A program made the translations under genes and the position numbers. Below are positions 33,491 to 44,789 of a stretch of DNA of 64,000 bases, one piece after another (positions within the stretch are counted from its first letter, which is position 1; each line of letters starts with the position of its first letter). The DNA comes from Brachypodium distachyon (taxonomy: Eukaryota; Streptophyta; Magnoliopsida; Poales; Poaceae). A model generated the notes under the pieces. That model was not told where the DNA came from. It saw only the letters and a program-made list of their open reading frames with translations, and searched no databases. The stretch lies in NCBI RefSeq assembly GCF_000005505.3, contig NC_016132.3:16358501-16422500 (forward strand), read 5' to 3'.

Positions 33491-33945
33491 CCTTATTCCT
33501 GAGGCTGTCTCGCGGGGTGGTTCCCTTAGCCTTTGCGTGTTGCGCCTTGTGTTGCCGGGGACTCGCACGCCCCACCCTTGACCAGACCAGGGACCTGGGA
33601 CGGACCCGTGGTGCCGACCTGGGGCCAAGCGGTAGGCGGCGAGCCACTCCACTTGCGGGGTAACTACTCCAAGCCATGCCCTCCCGGGACGGACCCGGGA
33701 GCCACACGGGGAGCGCACTCCCCCCGCAAGCGTCCTCCTCACACCCCGGCCACGCGCAGGCTCCGAGACCACACTTGGCGAAGCAGTGTTAACTCTTAGT
33801 TGAGTAAACTTTTCGACAAGTTCGTTTGTTCCTGATGCTGTCTAGCGAGGTGGCCCCTTTAAGCCTTTGCGTATTTTGCCTTGTGTTGTGGGGGACTCGC
33901 GTGCGCCTCACTCTTGACCAGACCAGGGACCCGGGACGGACCCAT
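33491..33945. repeat. Direct repeats of about 120 bp
   Basis: Copies at 33491-33612 and 33828-33945 share GCTGTCT, TTGCGTGTTGCGCCTTGTGT-like sequence, CTTGACCAGACCAGGGACC and GGGACGGACCC. They are about 337 bp apart in direct orientation. The second copy ends exactly where the Tekay LTR fragment begins, so the break may lie in this repeat. Confidence 0.75.
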
Positions 33946-34235
33946 CCTATTACTGTTGTTTTAAAATACTTATGCATTAGAGTTGTTTGTAGAAATGCAT
34001 TGATAGAACTATTACTCGTACTTATGCTAGCTATGACTTGACCTATTACTGATAGGATCACCTTTGCCATTACCTTTCCACCAATTGCCATCGTAAGTAG
34101 TTGATTTGCTACGCTATGTTAGTATACATGGGAGGGTATCTCTATTACCATGAAAGTGTCATTATAAAGTATTTTGGAAACCTCGCAAAAACAACTTTAA
34201 TAAACCGTCCTGGGTGGGCTGCTTTGAGGAAGTGA
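33943..34235 (+). repeat. Second copy of a Tekay LTR segment
   Basis: It matches 28186-28478 with about nine differences in 290 bp by hand count (for example GAGTTGTTTG for GAGTTCTTTG). It stops at GAGGAAGTG and passes straight into internal sequence of the Tekay element. The last part of the LTR and the PBS are therefore deleted. Confidence 0.85.
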
Positions 34236-34559
34236 CAGGTTTATTGTTTTATACCACATATACACCAAATACTATGTTTTATGCCACATATGCATGTTTA
34301 TTATACTATACCACAGATGCATATTTGATTTTTTTTTACACCATACACCACTATAATCATGTTGCCATGTTGTTCACATGTTAGTATGCATCCAATTTTA
34401 TATTTACATTTCCACCTTTGATATTAATGTTTATCACTTGATTCCCACTCTACCACTTTTATTTTATTTTTACTTACATTCGACCATTTGATCATGTCAC
34501 TGGTACTCCCTTATCTCCTTCTTTATTTTCCTATAGATAGGAAGCCCAACACCGTTCGG

Positions 34560-35418
34560 TAATGTACCACCGTTCACCCGCATCTACTACCCCTCCACGG
34601 ACGACGACCAGTTGTTCAGTGCCCCTTTGGCGGCACTGTGTGCTTTCCTCGACCTGCCACCACCCAGGTTCAGAGGCCGAGTCGAGACCACCGCACCCGA
34701 GGGATGGCAGCCACGGTGGGAGATCGAGGCGAAGATCCGCGGGCGTGAGATCGCGCCAGCTACGCCGGATATCACCTTCATCAGCCGCTACCCCACTTTC
34801 GAGCAGGGCCTTCAGTTCGCCATGTAGTGCGCTTTCGCACAGGTGTGCCGGGACTATCGGCACGAGTTCCCTGAGGACTCCCACTTCCTCCTCTTTGGAA
34901 GGCGGAACCATGCATGCTCGGCAGTGGCTACAACCAACGACGAGGATGCAACCCCAGTGACGACCCACTTCGAGAACATGGAGATAAACACCGTGGACTT
35001 GGAGTCTTGCCTCGAGCATGAGATGACCAGGGCCGACCTAGACGAGGAGCAGGTTGGTAATCTGATGGGAGAGAAGACCCAGTGGCTGGAGGACAAGGCC
35101 GTGTTGGAGAACACTGTCCTCAACATGGGAGACGCCATCGAGCAGCTGCAGTATGAGAGGGACCAGGCCCGCTACTACAGCGAGTAGTTCAAGGCTTTCA
35201 TTGAAACTGCCGCCCCAGCCGCAGCCGAGACAGCACCCGCACCGGCGCCAGACCAGGCCCCACCTCCACCACAGGATCAGGAGGTGGTACCTCAGGAGGG
35301 AGCGCTGACCGAGGAGGAGGAGCCCCAGGAGGTCCACGAAAGGGACACCCCTGCCACCAACACCCGCTCCAAGAGGAAGAGGGTGAATGGGGCCACGACG
35401 TCAGCCACATCTCCCTAG
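34560..35418 (+). pseudogene. N-terminal gag-region protein of the Tekay-type element
   Basis: Blocks include YYPSTDDDQLFSAPLAALCA, ISRYPTFEQGLQFAM and CRDYRHEFPEDSHFLLFGRR, followed by a coiled coil (NLMGEKTQWLEDKAVLENTV) and a basic tail (NTRSKRKRVN). Stops at 34825-34827 and 35185-35187 and a frameshift interrupt it. It lies where gag is expected. I do not recognise the fold, and the assignment to gag is by position. Confidence 0.5.
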
Positions 35419-35714
35419 TCTCGATGCCTGCCAGGTTTTATCAGTCTTTATCGTTATCAGTATTGGCGAGTTAGTCATTGACCATACAATCTATGTGTAT
35501 GGCAATGTAGACCGTTTGCTTTTTCCGTACTCTTTTTTTTATGGGCAGTGTCCCATCGTGAACAAGTGTGATTTGCTATCTTTTCAAAACCTTTTTATGA
35601 ATGATTGAGTGTATGATTGATATATGCTTGAGTTAATATCTTGTTCTGGGGGATTAGTTATCCTTAGCTCTATTCTGTCTATTATTCCTCATCTATTCTA
35701 CCTAAACAAATGCC

Positions 35715-36010
35715 TCAAGACGTGCCCCCAACAACAACAGCCATCACCACCACATCCATGGAGGGAATGGCCACCATGAGCACTATCATGGGAATGGACA
35801 CCGACCCCAGCACGAGGGCATTGACCATGGCAAAGGGAACACCATTGGTCAGGGCAGTGGAAACAACAACGGACAGAATTAGAATGAAGAATTCACCCAG
35901 TTTAACCTGAGTCAAGTGGAATGTTTCAAGTGCCACAAGACGGGGCACTACTCGGATGATTGCCCGAAGATGTTCGAAGGATTTGGACGTCATCCTGGGA
36001 ATGGGTTGAC
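35715..36010 (+). pseudogene. Gag C-terminus with CCHC zinc knuckle
   Basis: A His/Gly/Asn-rich stretch (HHHHIHGGNGHHEHYHGNGH) is followed by CFKCHKTGHYSDDC, a perfect CX2CX4HX4C knuckle that packages retroelement RNA. The frame carries a stop near 35880. The sequence then jumps to the end of the protease region, so most of the protease has been deleted. Confidence 0.8.
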
Positions 36011-37805
36011 TGACCAAGTGCGAGGGACTCATAGATTGTGTCAGAAGAACCATCACCCTCACCACCCCAGAAAATAAGAGAATCCGTTTCGAGTCTGCTT
36101 TTGAACTTAAGAGACCTAAGGTCAATCATCTTAAGGGGGTTAGCCTGGACGAGGTTCCAGTAGTGAATGAGTATCCGGATGTTTTCCCGGAAGAGTTGCC
36201 AGGTATACCACTAGACAGTGATGTAGAGTTTCTCATCGAATTGAAGCCTGGAAGTGGACCCATAGCCAAGAGACCATATAAGATGGCTGTGGATGAGTTA
36301 AAGGAGTTAAAGAAACAACTAGCTGAACAGTTAGCAAAAGGTTTCATCCGCCCCAGTTCATCACCATGGGGAGCACCTATCCTGTTTGTAGAGAAGAAGG
36401 ACAAGACCCAGTGGATGTGTATCGATTATCGGTCACTAAATGAGGTGACGATAAAGAATAAATACCCCTTGCCTATCATCAACGATCTTTTCGACCAGTT
36501 GAAAGGAGCCTGTGTGTTCCCAAAGATCGATCTGCGATCAGGGTATTTTCAGCTGAAGATCCGAGAGATGGATATTCCCAAAACAGCTTTCACCACTAGG
36601 TATGGACTGTATGAGTACACCGTGATGCTTTTTGGTTTGACCAATGCACCAGCATACTTCACGAACATGATGAACAAGGTGTTCAGGGAATTCTTGGACA
36701 AGTTTGTCATGGTTTTTATCGATGACATCTTGGTATATTCCAAGAGCAAGGAAAAGCATGAGCAGCACCTGCACATGATATTGGAGAAGCTGAGAGCGCA
36801 CAAGTGGTACGCCAAGTTCAGCAAGTGCGACTTTTGGTTGTCAGAAGTCAGCTTTCTTAGACACATAGTGTCAGGAGCCGGAGTAGCCGTTGACCCAGCT
36901 AAGGTTGCAGCAGTTACAGAATGGGAGTCACCTAAGAGCGTTGGAGTTATCCGCAGTTTCCTAGGACTCGCTGGATACTATCGGAGATTCAGTGAGAACT
37001 TCTCCAAGATAGCAAAACCCATGACTGAGCTTTTAAAGAAAGAGAAGAAGTTTATCTGGAGTGAGAACTGTGAAGAAAGATTCCAGGAATTGAAGAAAAG
37101 ACTTGTGTCTGCGCCCATCCTTGTGTTACCTAACCTGCAGGAGGATTTTCAAGTTTACTGTGATGCCTCACGTCAAGGATTGTGAGGAGTTTTAATGCAA
37201 GGAGGAAGAGTTGTAGCGTACGCTTCGCGGCAACTAAAGAGCCACGAAGGCAACTATCCCACTCATGATTTGGAATTAGCATCAGTAGTGCACGCCCTGA
37301 AGACTTGGAGATATTACCTGATGGGCAAACACTGTGAGTTGTTTACCGATCACAAGAGCCTGAAGTACATATTCACTCAGAAGGAGTTGAACCTGAGGCA
37401 GAGAAGATTGTTAGAACTGATAAATGATTATGACCCGAATTTACAATACCATCCAAGCAAGGCTAATGTCGTAGCCGACGCTTTGAGCCGCAAGGGCTAT
37501 ATAAATGGACTAACAGCTGGAGAATTACCACCAGAGTTGTGCGAACAGTTCAAAGACCTCAGACTGGAAATAGTACCTGAAGGTTACTTAGCCGCTTTGG
37601 AAGTGCAACCCACATTGCTAGCTAAGATTAGTGAAGCACAAAAGGATGACTCGGAAATTAAGAAAATAAAAGAAAATATGGTTATTGGAAAGGCCAAAGA
37701 TTTTCGAGAAGACGACCAGGGAACTATATGGTTCGGAAAACGCATTTGCGTACCGCAGGATCCAGAACTCAGAAAGTTGATTTTGCAAGAAGCCCATGAC
37801 TCACC
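36011..37805 (+). pseudogene. Ty3-gypsy pol: end of protease region, RT, RNase H
   Basis: After [16 protein letters not shown] come the RT blocks [48 protein letters not shown], the catalytic [11 protein letters not shown] and [11 protein letters not shown]. RNase H follows with YCDASRQGL, a TGA at 37183-37185 (usually Gly-Cys there), then [20 protein letters not shown] and [10 protein letters not shown]. Sequence is typical of the Tekay/Del chromoviruses. It stops inside the linker to integrase ([10 protein letters not shown]) at the solo LTR. The RT frame itself is open from 36163 to 37182, unusually well kept. Confidence 0.92.
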
Positions 37806-40800
37806 TGAAGCGACCGCCCCCGTACACGGGTTCGATCTCTGTGCTTTAGTGCTAGTCCCTAGATCGACTCACTAGCACACACAGTTTCAAGATGTAATAT
37901 CATAGAACAAAGGTCTCAATATTACAACGAATCATCCAGAATTTAAAAGGTACTTACAACTCGCATAACCTCACGAGTTAGCTGGAAATAAAACAACCGT
38001 TTAGCAGCGGAAAACGAAAGATACAAGGGCACATCAACACCACGGTGAGAGCGTGTTGGAATGTAGGCCCGTAACCCAAACAAGCAGAACGTACATGATA
38101 GGGGAAAGGTGCCCGATCTTTCGATGCGACGGTAGCTATCGATTTTTGGGTGGATGTCGACGTTGACGAACCGGCTACAAACGTGCGAGACGTTGCACCT
38201 TAGCGATCGCTACACCAACTTCCGAGGTTATTGACCACGCCGGAGCTAGATCAACCTGATCACGAAGGATCAATCCCTGCATGCAACCGAAGAACAAGCA
38301 AGAATTATAGATGCAATCAAGATATTGCGAATAAAAGTGAAGCTTTATTGATGGGATTCTGCAAGCGCGTAGTACAGAAGGTCGATTTGACACTTGTGCC
38401 TATGGCGAAGAGTAGCAAATAGCTAAGTCTCAAACTAAACAAAATCCGATTCTAAACGAAGACCTAACGGGGGTATATATGGAGGACTAGAGGGGTATGC
38501 GGCCAGCCTTGGGAAAGGAGGCCGAAACCCACTCTAGGTTGGTTTCCTTCACCTATACGGACTCCAAAAGTTTATCCCATGTATGTGGACGAAAATTACA
38601 TGGGCCTAGCCCAAACTTAAAAGGTGACGCAACACCATATAATTATGTGGACGAAAATATGAAGGGAAAAGCTCTATATTTCGCCCACGTCTTCATCTCT
38701 CATTATGGTGGCTTCAACATTCTGAAATCTCCAGTTGCGGCGCCATCGTCAGTCCTCACACGCTTGCTGCCTTCATCTCCATGCGTGATCATGCTCCAAT
38801 GCTTGTCCCTCTCATCCATGCTAGGTCCATCATTCCTAAGTGTGACAAACACATCTGATTTAGGCAGCATCATATTCTCATGTATGTGAACAATCGTTCC
38901 AAGAAACGAAAGTAGCTGATAATTAAGTTGGCGTGCGCGAGCTCTTGTGATAGGTCCTTGTAATGTGACTGTAGGTGCTGCGGGTGTATCAACATGTGGG
39001 AGGTCCTCATCAGTACATCTTACTCGTCGTCGGAACTTCCTGCATCATTAAACGATGCAGCCACTAGGGTCAATACATTGAATGTATTGGCAAGTACACC
39101 AAAGGGTTATAACAGACCTAACAAGTATATGCAGTATTTGGCAAGATGGAGTTCAGGCTGTTTGCGTGGAAGCAGAACATAAATTACCCTACTACAAAGG
39201 AATGTTATAATAATGTCAACTATTGGACACGGGGTAGACACACCCATGCTCCTATTAACCTAGAGCACATTGAAGTGGATTCATCAAGTGCCCCTACCCT
39301 GTTCGAACCATTCATTTTATTTAAGAAATTGGAATGAGTGAGACTTTCCTTACAGCCCCAATATCTAGTTGCTCATGATTGTCCGTAACCGGGGAGATGG
39401 CTAAGTACTTAGTTTGACACTCTCGAGAGGTTGTACACTTTACCCACAAGAAATCGACGTTTTAATCCCTTGCTGTCCTCAAGGTAGAGTAGCAACGGCA
39501 TCAATTACAGGAATTTTCAGACCATAATCATCCAGACCACATGAGGGACCTACGTTCCCACCTACACGGCTACATCTGCACAATCCCTCGGATCCAGGAT
39601 CATATGTCTTACATCCATCCTGGCAGAGCCCATATTACCATGTGGTTGTACTAGAAGCTACTAAACAGGAAACTAGTCCAGTCTCTGTTACCCCAGGTGG
39701 CATTCCACATTTGCAACGTAGGCGCTCCTCGAATCCACGGGAGAGACGTCCATGGACGATCCATTCCTGAATCCACAGGAACTCGACTCAAAGGGACCCA
39801 TAGAAATGGACCTGACGCCGCTAATCCTCAAAATCCTCAAAGCAGCCCACCCAGGATGGTTCATTGAATTAGTTGTTTTGCCTTACATCTAACAAAAACA
39901 TTTCATATAGCCAACGGCATAACAATATCATAATGTAGTTATTTTCCCCACGATACTAACATAGCTTAGCATTCAACTACTATCGATGGCAATTTGGTGG
40001 TAAGGTAATGGCGAGGGTAAACTATACTACCTGAGATTTATAACTAGCATAGAGGTACGAGTAATAGTCCTATCAATGCATCTCTACCAACAACACTAAT
40101 GCATAAGTATTTTAAAACAACAATAATAATGGGATATGATCAAAGTGAACTTGCCTTGTCCAAGGTTGTGATAGTTCTCGCACTCTTCGCAACAACAAGG
40201 AATACACTCCACACAATCTAAAAATAAAACAAACATGCACACAATAAACACAACATTCAATGCAAAAATCATGCCATGATGCATATGCTATGTTAATGCA
40301 CACTTGGTTACTTTTAATGTAACAAGTTTTGTTTCTGTTTTGAAAAGTTTTTCAAAAGGTTTGGGCAACTTACACATTAACAGAGAGGTAATTAATATGC
40401 AGGAAACAAGGATAGGGTTTAAATTAAAAGATTGTGTGGTTTTTGCAACATAGAACAAGATTTAAACTTGTATGACATTATTATTCACAAAATAATTTCT
40501 CTTCTGGTCCTAATGGACAGAGAACAAGTTTAAAAAAATTTACAGCAAGATATCATGCTCCAAACCATTTTGAAACAATTCATTTGAAATTTAAACCATA
40601 TTCAACCATTCTGTAAATTGCTTCTGACTAAATTGTTCAAAACTGAAATTAGACAGTGCCAAAATATTCTACAAGTTGTGACGATTCCAGAAAGGTGCAG
40701 ACCACAATTTTTGGTCAAACGGTTTGAATGATATGATGCTTTGAAGTTGTAGGGGCTTTTCTGTAAAAGTGCAATATTAATTCGGCCGAAAATAAAATAA

Positions 40801-41857
40801 AATAAAAAGGCCTCGCCACGTGGCAGCAACTGATTGGCCCAGGGCTAGGGTTTCGGCAGCGGCGGGCGGCGAGCGTGGCAGGCAGCGGGGCAGCGCGGCA
40901 GGCGGGCGGCAGCGCACGGGCGCGGGCTCGCGGGGCGCGGCCGAGCGGAACGGGCGCGGGCGGCGCGCGGGTGGGCGGAGCGCGGGCAGCGCGCGGGGGC
41001 TGGCGTTGGGGAAGACGGCGGCGCGGCGACCGGCGGCGCCCAAACACGAAGCTGAGCGCGTCACGGCATTCGCGCTGGAGAGAGGAGGAAGGAGATGGGG
41101 TCGGCGCTGGCAGAAGCTCACCGGAACGACGGCGAAACGCGAAGAACGGCGACGGCAACAACGAACTATGGCGAGCAATTACTTTCTAACCGATGCGAAA
41201 TCAGGCGAGCGGTTTGGGGAAAGTGGAGGAGAAAAGTGAGGGCTCCGGAGTGACGCGCAGGGATTTGGAGGAAACGGCCCGTGCGCGGAGAAATTGGAGG
41301 GGGAGTCGTGGGCGACTCGGACTGTGCGTGGCCGGGAAAATCGGACGGAGGTTGAAGAAGATGTGGGGCCCACCGGTCAGTGAGAGAAGCCGGAGGGTTC
41401 GGGCTAGGCCGGTCCGGTTTGATCTGGTTCAGCCGGTTCGGTCCGGTCTGACCGGTTTTCTTCGGTTTTTCCTTTTCTTTTATCTATTTTCTGTTTTTGA
41501 ACCTCAAAATTGATTCGAAGCTCCAAATCACTCCAAATAAAATGCAACAAAATTTGTAAAATCATATTTTCATATGATCTAACTTTTGGAACAAGAATTT
41601 CCTCAAAATAAAATATTTAAAAATACATTTGCCTACAAAATGGCTATCAAAATAAATTTATTTTTTTAAAATAGTTTCAAAGGCCAACTTATGGGATACC
41701 TTTATATATGCATTAAATCCCTTTTTATCGCAATACCCTCATGGGTTAAAATGCAAATACTCAAGAGCAAGATCAAAGCCCAAAATCAAATAAAAGCATT
41801 TTTGCAGAAGGGTTTTCTGGGCAAATTTTAGGGTTTTGAAAGTGTTCAAATGCAAGG
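37806..41857 (-). mobile_element. Solo LTR (minus) of the 3.2-kb family, holding a smaller solo LTR
   Basis: On the minus strand it ends GGTCGCTTCA at 37806, next to TCACC in the Tekay pol, and is colinear with 16220-19427 throughout. It lacks about the first 80 bp, being cut at 41857 where a scrap of plus-strand Tekay LTR starts, so its second target duplication is gone. A 917-bp element sits inside (38096-39012). Without that element its length would be about 3.1 kb. Confidence 0.85.
38096..39012 (+). mobile_element. 917-bp solo LTR with 5-bp duplication
   Basis: It starts TGATAGGGGAAAGG and ends GGTCCTCATCA. GTACA flanks it at 38091-38095 and 39013-39017. The uninterrupted site is seen in the related LTR at 19127-19134 (AAGATGTACGTTC on the other strand). 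It has no ORF or PBS. The plus-strand TATATATGG at 38475 and size fit a copia- or gypsy-type LTR. Orientation is a guess from that TATA box. Confidence 0.8.
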
Positions 41858-41983
41858 GATCTTCAAACCAATAGGGTTTATTTATAAAAAAGGGTTCAAT
41901 GCATATATAACCTATCCCATGATTTTTGGATAATTATTTGGAATTGAAAAAGTATTTTATTTAAATAGATTATATAAAACAGA
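41858..41983 (+). repeat. Scrap of Tekay 3' LTR
   Basis: GGATCTTCAAACCAATAGGG through TTAAATAGAT matches 26407-26530 of the partial 5' LTR in the same orientation. It joins the Tat polyprotein at about 41984. It is probably what is left of the Tekay element's 3' LTR. Confidence 0.7.
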
Positions 41984-44254
41984 AGGCTGCTACTCTACCT
42001 AGCCGCGACTGACCAGGTGGTCAGCTCGGTTCTGGTTGCCGAGAGGGAGGAAGACGTCCCGGGGACTGAGGCTGCGAGGCAGGGGGCTGAACGGCCCCCG
42101 GCAGCCACCTCGGACCCCGGGACCACCCCCGAACCGGCAGCATCGGCACCGCGTAAGCGGCTCGTGCAGTATCCGGTGTACTTTGTCAGCACGGTGCAAC
42201 GCGACGCCCGTACGAGGTACCCACAGGTGAAGAAGCTCCTTCTGGGGATTCTGCTCGCCTCCCGCAAGCTGCGCCACTACTTCCAGGCGAGCCCTCACCA
42301 ACCGTGAAGCCACCGGGCGGGTGGCCGAATGGAGGATGGAGCTGTCGGAGTTCGATCTGCACTTCACCAACTCAAAGAGCATCAAGAGTGCGGACCTGGC
42401 GGACTTCGTCGCGGAGTGGACGTCGACGGGTGTAGAAGAGGAGGCGCCGGAGACCAGCCTGCCGGGCAAGCTGGACGAAGGCCACTGGGTCCTCTACTTT
42501 GACGGCGCGTTCAGTCTCTAGGGAGCCGGTGCCGGGGTCGTCACCGACGGGGGATCAGTTGAGGTTCGCTGTCCAACTCAATTTTCCGAACTCCACCAAC
42601 AATACGGCAAAGTATGAGGGTTTAGTCGCCGGGTTGCGGGTAACAATCGCCCTGGACATCAAGTGCCTGGTCGTTCGCGTGGACTACCAGCTCGTGATCA
42701 ACCGGGTTAACAAGGACTACGACTGCCCGCAGATGGCACCGTACGTGGAGGAAGTCCGCAAGCTAGAACGCAAGTTCAAGGGTTTGCGGTTCGAGCACGT
42801 CAAGCGGAAGGACAACTTCACGGCTAACGAGCTGTCCAAGATGGCAGCAGAGCGCCGGAGGCCCCCGGCCGAGGTGTTCTGCCACAAGCAGGCGGCTCCT
42901 TCAGTCGCTCCCAAGCCGGTTGCCGAGGAAGCCCCTCCGGCAACCGAAGGAAACCCCACCATAGCAGGGGTCCATGCCGCTGACGTAGCGGCATGCATTG
43001 GCAGGGAGACCCCTCCCTGGGCGGTGGAAATCGCCCGTTACCTGAAGGGGGAGGCTCTCCCAGAAGACGATGTCACCGCGGAGCGAGTGGCTCGGCCAGC
43101 CAAGATGTACGCCGTGGTGGACGGGAACCTATACCGCAGGCGTGCAAATGGAGTCAAGCTCCTCTACGTGCCCCAAGATGAAGGGCGCGCACTGTTGGAG
43201 GAGATACATCGAGGCACATGCTCTCAACATGTGGCCTCCCGGGCGCTGGCCGGCAAGGCGTTTCGGCACGGTTTCTACTGGCCCACGGCCCTGGCCGACG
43301 CGGAGCAGCTGGTAAAAACATGCGAGGCGTGCCAGTTCCACTCGAAGAAGAGCAACTAGCCGGCGCAGGCCCTGCAGGTCATCCCGTCCTCGTGGCCATT
43401 CGCGGTCTGGGGCTTGACATCATCGGCAAGCTGCCGAGAGCAGTCGGCGACTACGAGTACTTGCTCGTGCCCATCGACAAGTTCTCCAAGTGGGTGGAAG
43501 TGGAACCGGTGTGCAAGGTGACCGCCCAGGCGGCAATCAAGTTCTTCAAGAGCATTGTGTGCCGGTTTGGTGTGCCTAACGGCATCATCACCGACAACGG
43601 CACGCAATTCACGAGCGCGATGTTCCAGGCCTACTGCGAGGGCATGGGCACCAAGATACACTTCATGTCCGTTGCTCACCCAAGGAGTAACGGGCAGGCG
43701 GAGCGAGCCAACGCGGAAGTGTTGCGGGGGCTCAAGACGAGAACCTTTGACAAGCTCAAAGGCCACGGGAAACACTGGGTCGAAGAACTCCAGCCCGTGC
43801 TGTGGTCAATCAGGACCACACCTAGTCGGGCAATGGGCATAACTCCTTTCGCCCTTGACTACGGGGCAGAAGCGGTGCTGCCCCTCGAGCTCAAGCACGG
43901 ATCTCCCCGAGTACGCGCGTACGGCAACCCCAGCCAACACGAGCAAAGGGTTGACAATCTGAACTTCATCGAAAAGCTTCGATGACGGGCTACTGTGCGA
44001 GCCGTGCGCTACCAGCAGGGACTCCATCGTTATCACGACAGACGAGTCCGTCCCCGAGGGCTCGAGAACGGAGACCTTGTCCTGCGCCGAATACAAGGAA
44101 CGAAGGCTGGGAACAAGTTGACTCCGAAATGGGAGGGCCCCTTCCGGGTAGTGCAGGTGACCAGGCCGGGGGTTGTCTGGCTGGAAACCGAAGAAGGCTT
44201 GCCGGTGCAAAATAGCTGAAATATTGAGCACCTGCGCAAGTTCTACCCGTGAAG
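41984..44254 (+). pseudogene. Tat-lineage pol: RNase H, second RNase H-like domain, integrase
   Basis: Order: DQVVSSVLVAEREEDVPG and VYFVSTVQRDARTRYPQVKK (RT-linked RNase H), EFDLHFTNSKSIKSADLADF, then YFDGAF, NTAKYEGLVAGLR and VDYQLVINRVNKDY (extra archaeal-type RNase H seen in Tat elements). Integrase follows: HHCC finger ending CEACQFHSKK, then catalytic D in GLDIIGKLPR, D in IITDNGTQFTS, E in SNGQAERANAE, and a C-terminal KWEGPFRVVQVTRPG ending at 44254. Breaks occur near 42305, at 42519-42521, 43357-43359 and 43983-43985. It is a dead enzyme with all three integrase acidic residues retained. Confidence 0.92.
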
Positions 44255-44515
44255 CAGCGGAGCCCAATCCTGAGGTGATGCGGCATACCTCTCGAACTAG
44301 TGTAGCCGGACAGCCCCCGTGTGTAAACCACTAGTTACTGTGAATAAAAATAAGTGCCGTTTCCTGAATTTTAAGATTGTCTCGTTTATTTGCGTGTTCC
44401 TTTCACTTCTGTCTCCTGCCCTAGGTGTACAGAAGTCTCTTCCCATACTTAGTTGTGAGCAGGGGCTGCCGGAGCCTCGAAAACATAAAACCCGTTGCCG
44501 GACCACTTTCGCACG

Positions 44516-44632
44516 GGACATGCAGTTGCCGGGCTTCCCGCAACGTGCATCGCAGGACATGCAATTGCCGGGCTTCTCGCAACGTGCATCACAGGACATG
44601 CAGTTGCCGGGCTTCCCGCAACGTGCATCACG
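44516..44632 (+). repeat. 39-bp tandem repeat, three units
   Basis: Units at 44516-44554, 44555-44593 and 44594-44632 each start GGACATGCA and contain TTGCCGGGCTTC and GCAACGTGCATC, with one to three differences between them. They lie between integrase and the antisense ORF of the Tat element, where minisatellites are frequent in this lineage. Confidence 0.9.
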
Positions 44633-44789
44633 CAGTCGCTGCGTCTGGGAAATAAAGTGCTCACAATCAAGTTTGGTATCGACCCTTCAGTGCCCGGGGG
44701 CTGGGAGGCACGAGAGTTATCCATACTGCTGCTTTGTGCTTTTCATGAATTTCAAAAAAAAAATTGCAGCATCTCGGGCTTGGTAAGAA

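Larger units (their letters stand above)
28643..33942 (-). mobile_element. Inverted fragment of a second Tat-type element
   Basis: It comprises a partial LTR (28643-28930, minus), GC-rich spacer (28930-29700), the element's antisense ORF (29765-33325, here on plus) and a pair of long direct repeats (33491-33612 and 33828-33945). LTR and ORF are homologous to those of the Tat element at 25542-47862 but clearly diverged. Integrase and everything 5' of it are missing. Both borders abut copies of Tekay-type LTR, and no target duplication is visible. Confidence 0.75.
34236..37805 (+). mobile_element. Internal part of a Tekay/Del-type Ty3-gypsy element, truncated
   Basis: AT-rich leader (34236-34555), a coiled-coil-containing ORF (34560-35418), a spacer, a gag zinc knuckle (about 35923-35967) and a pol frame to 37805, where a minus-strand solo LTR has inserted after TCACC. 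Integrase is missing. LTR scraps before it (26253-28642, 33943-34235) and after it (41858-41983) belong to the same 3-kb-LTR family. Confidence 0.85.

Noticed and set aside
44516..44632. CRISPR-like array
   Set aside because: The units are contiguous 39-bp tandem repeats without spacers, in a plant retrotransposon.
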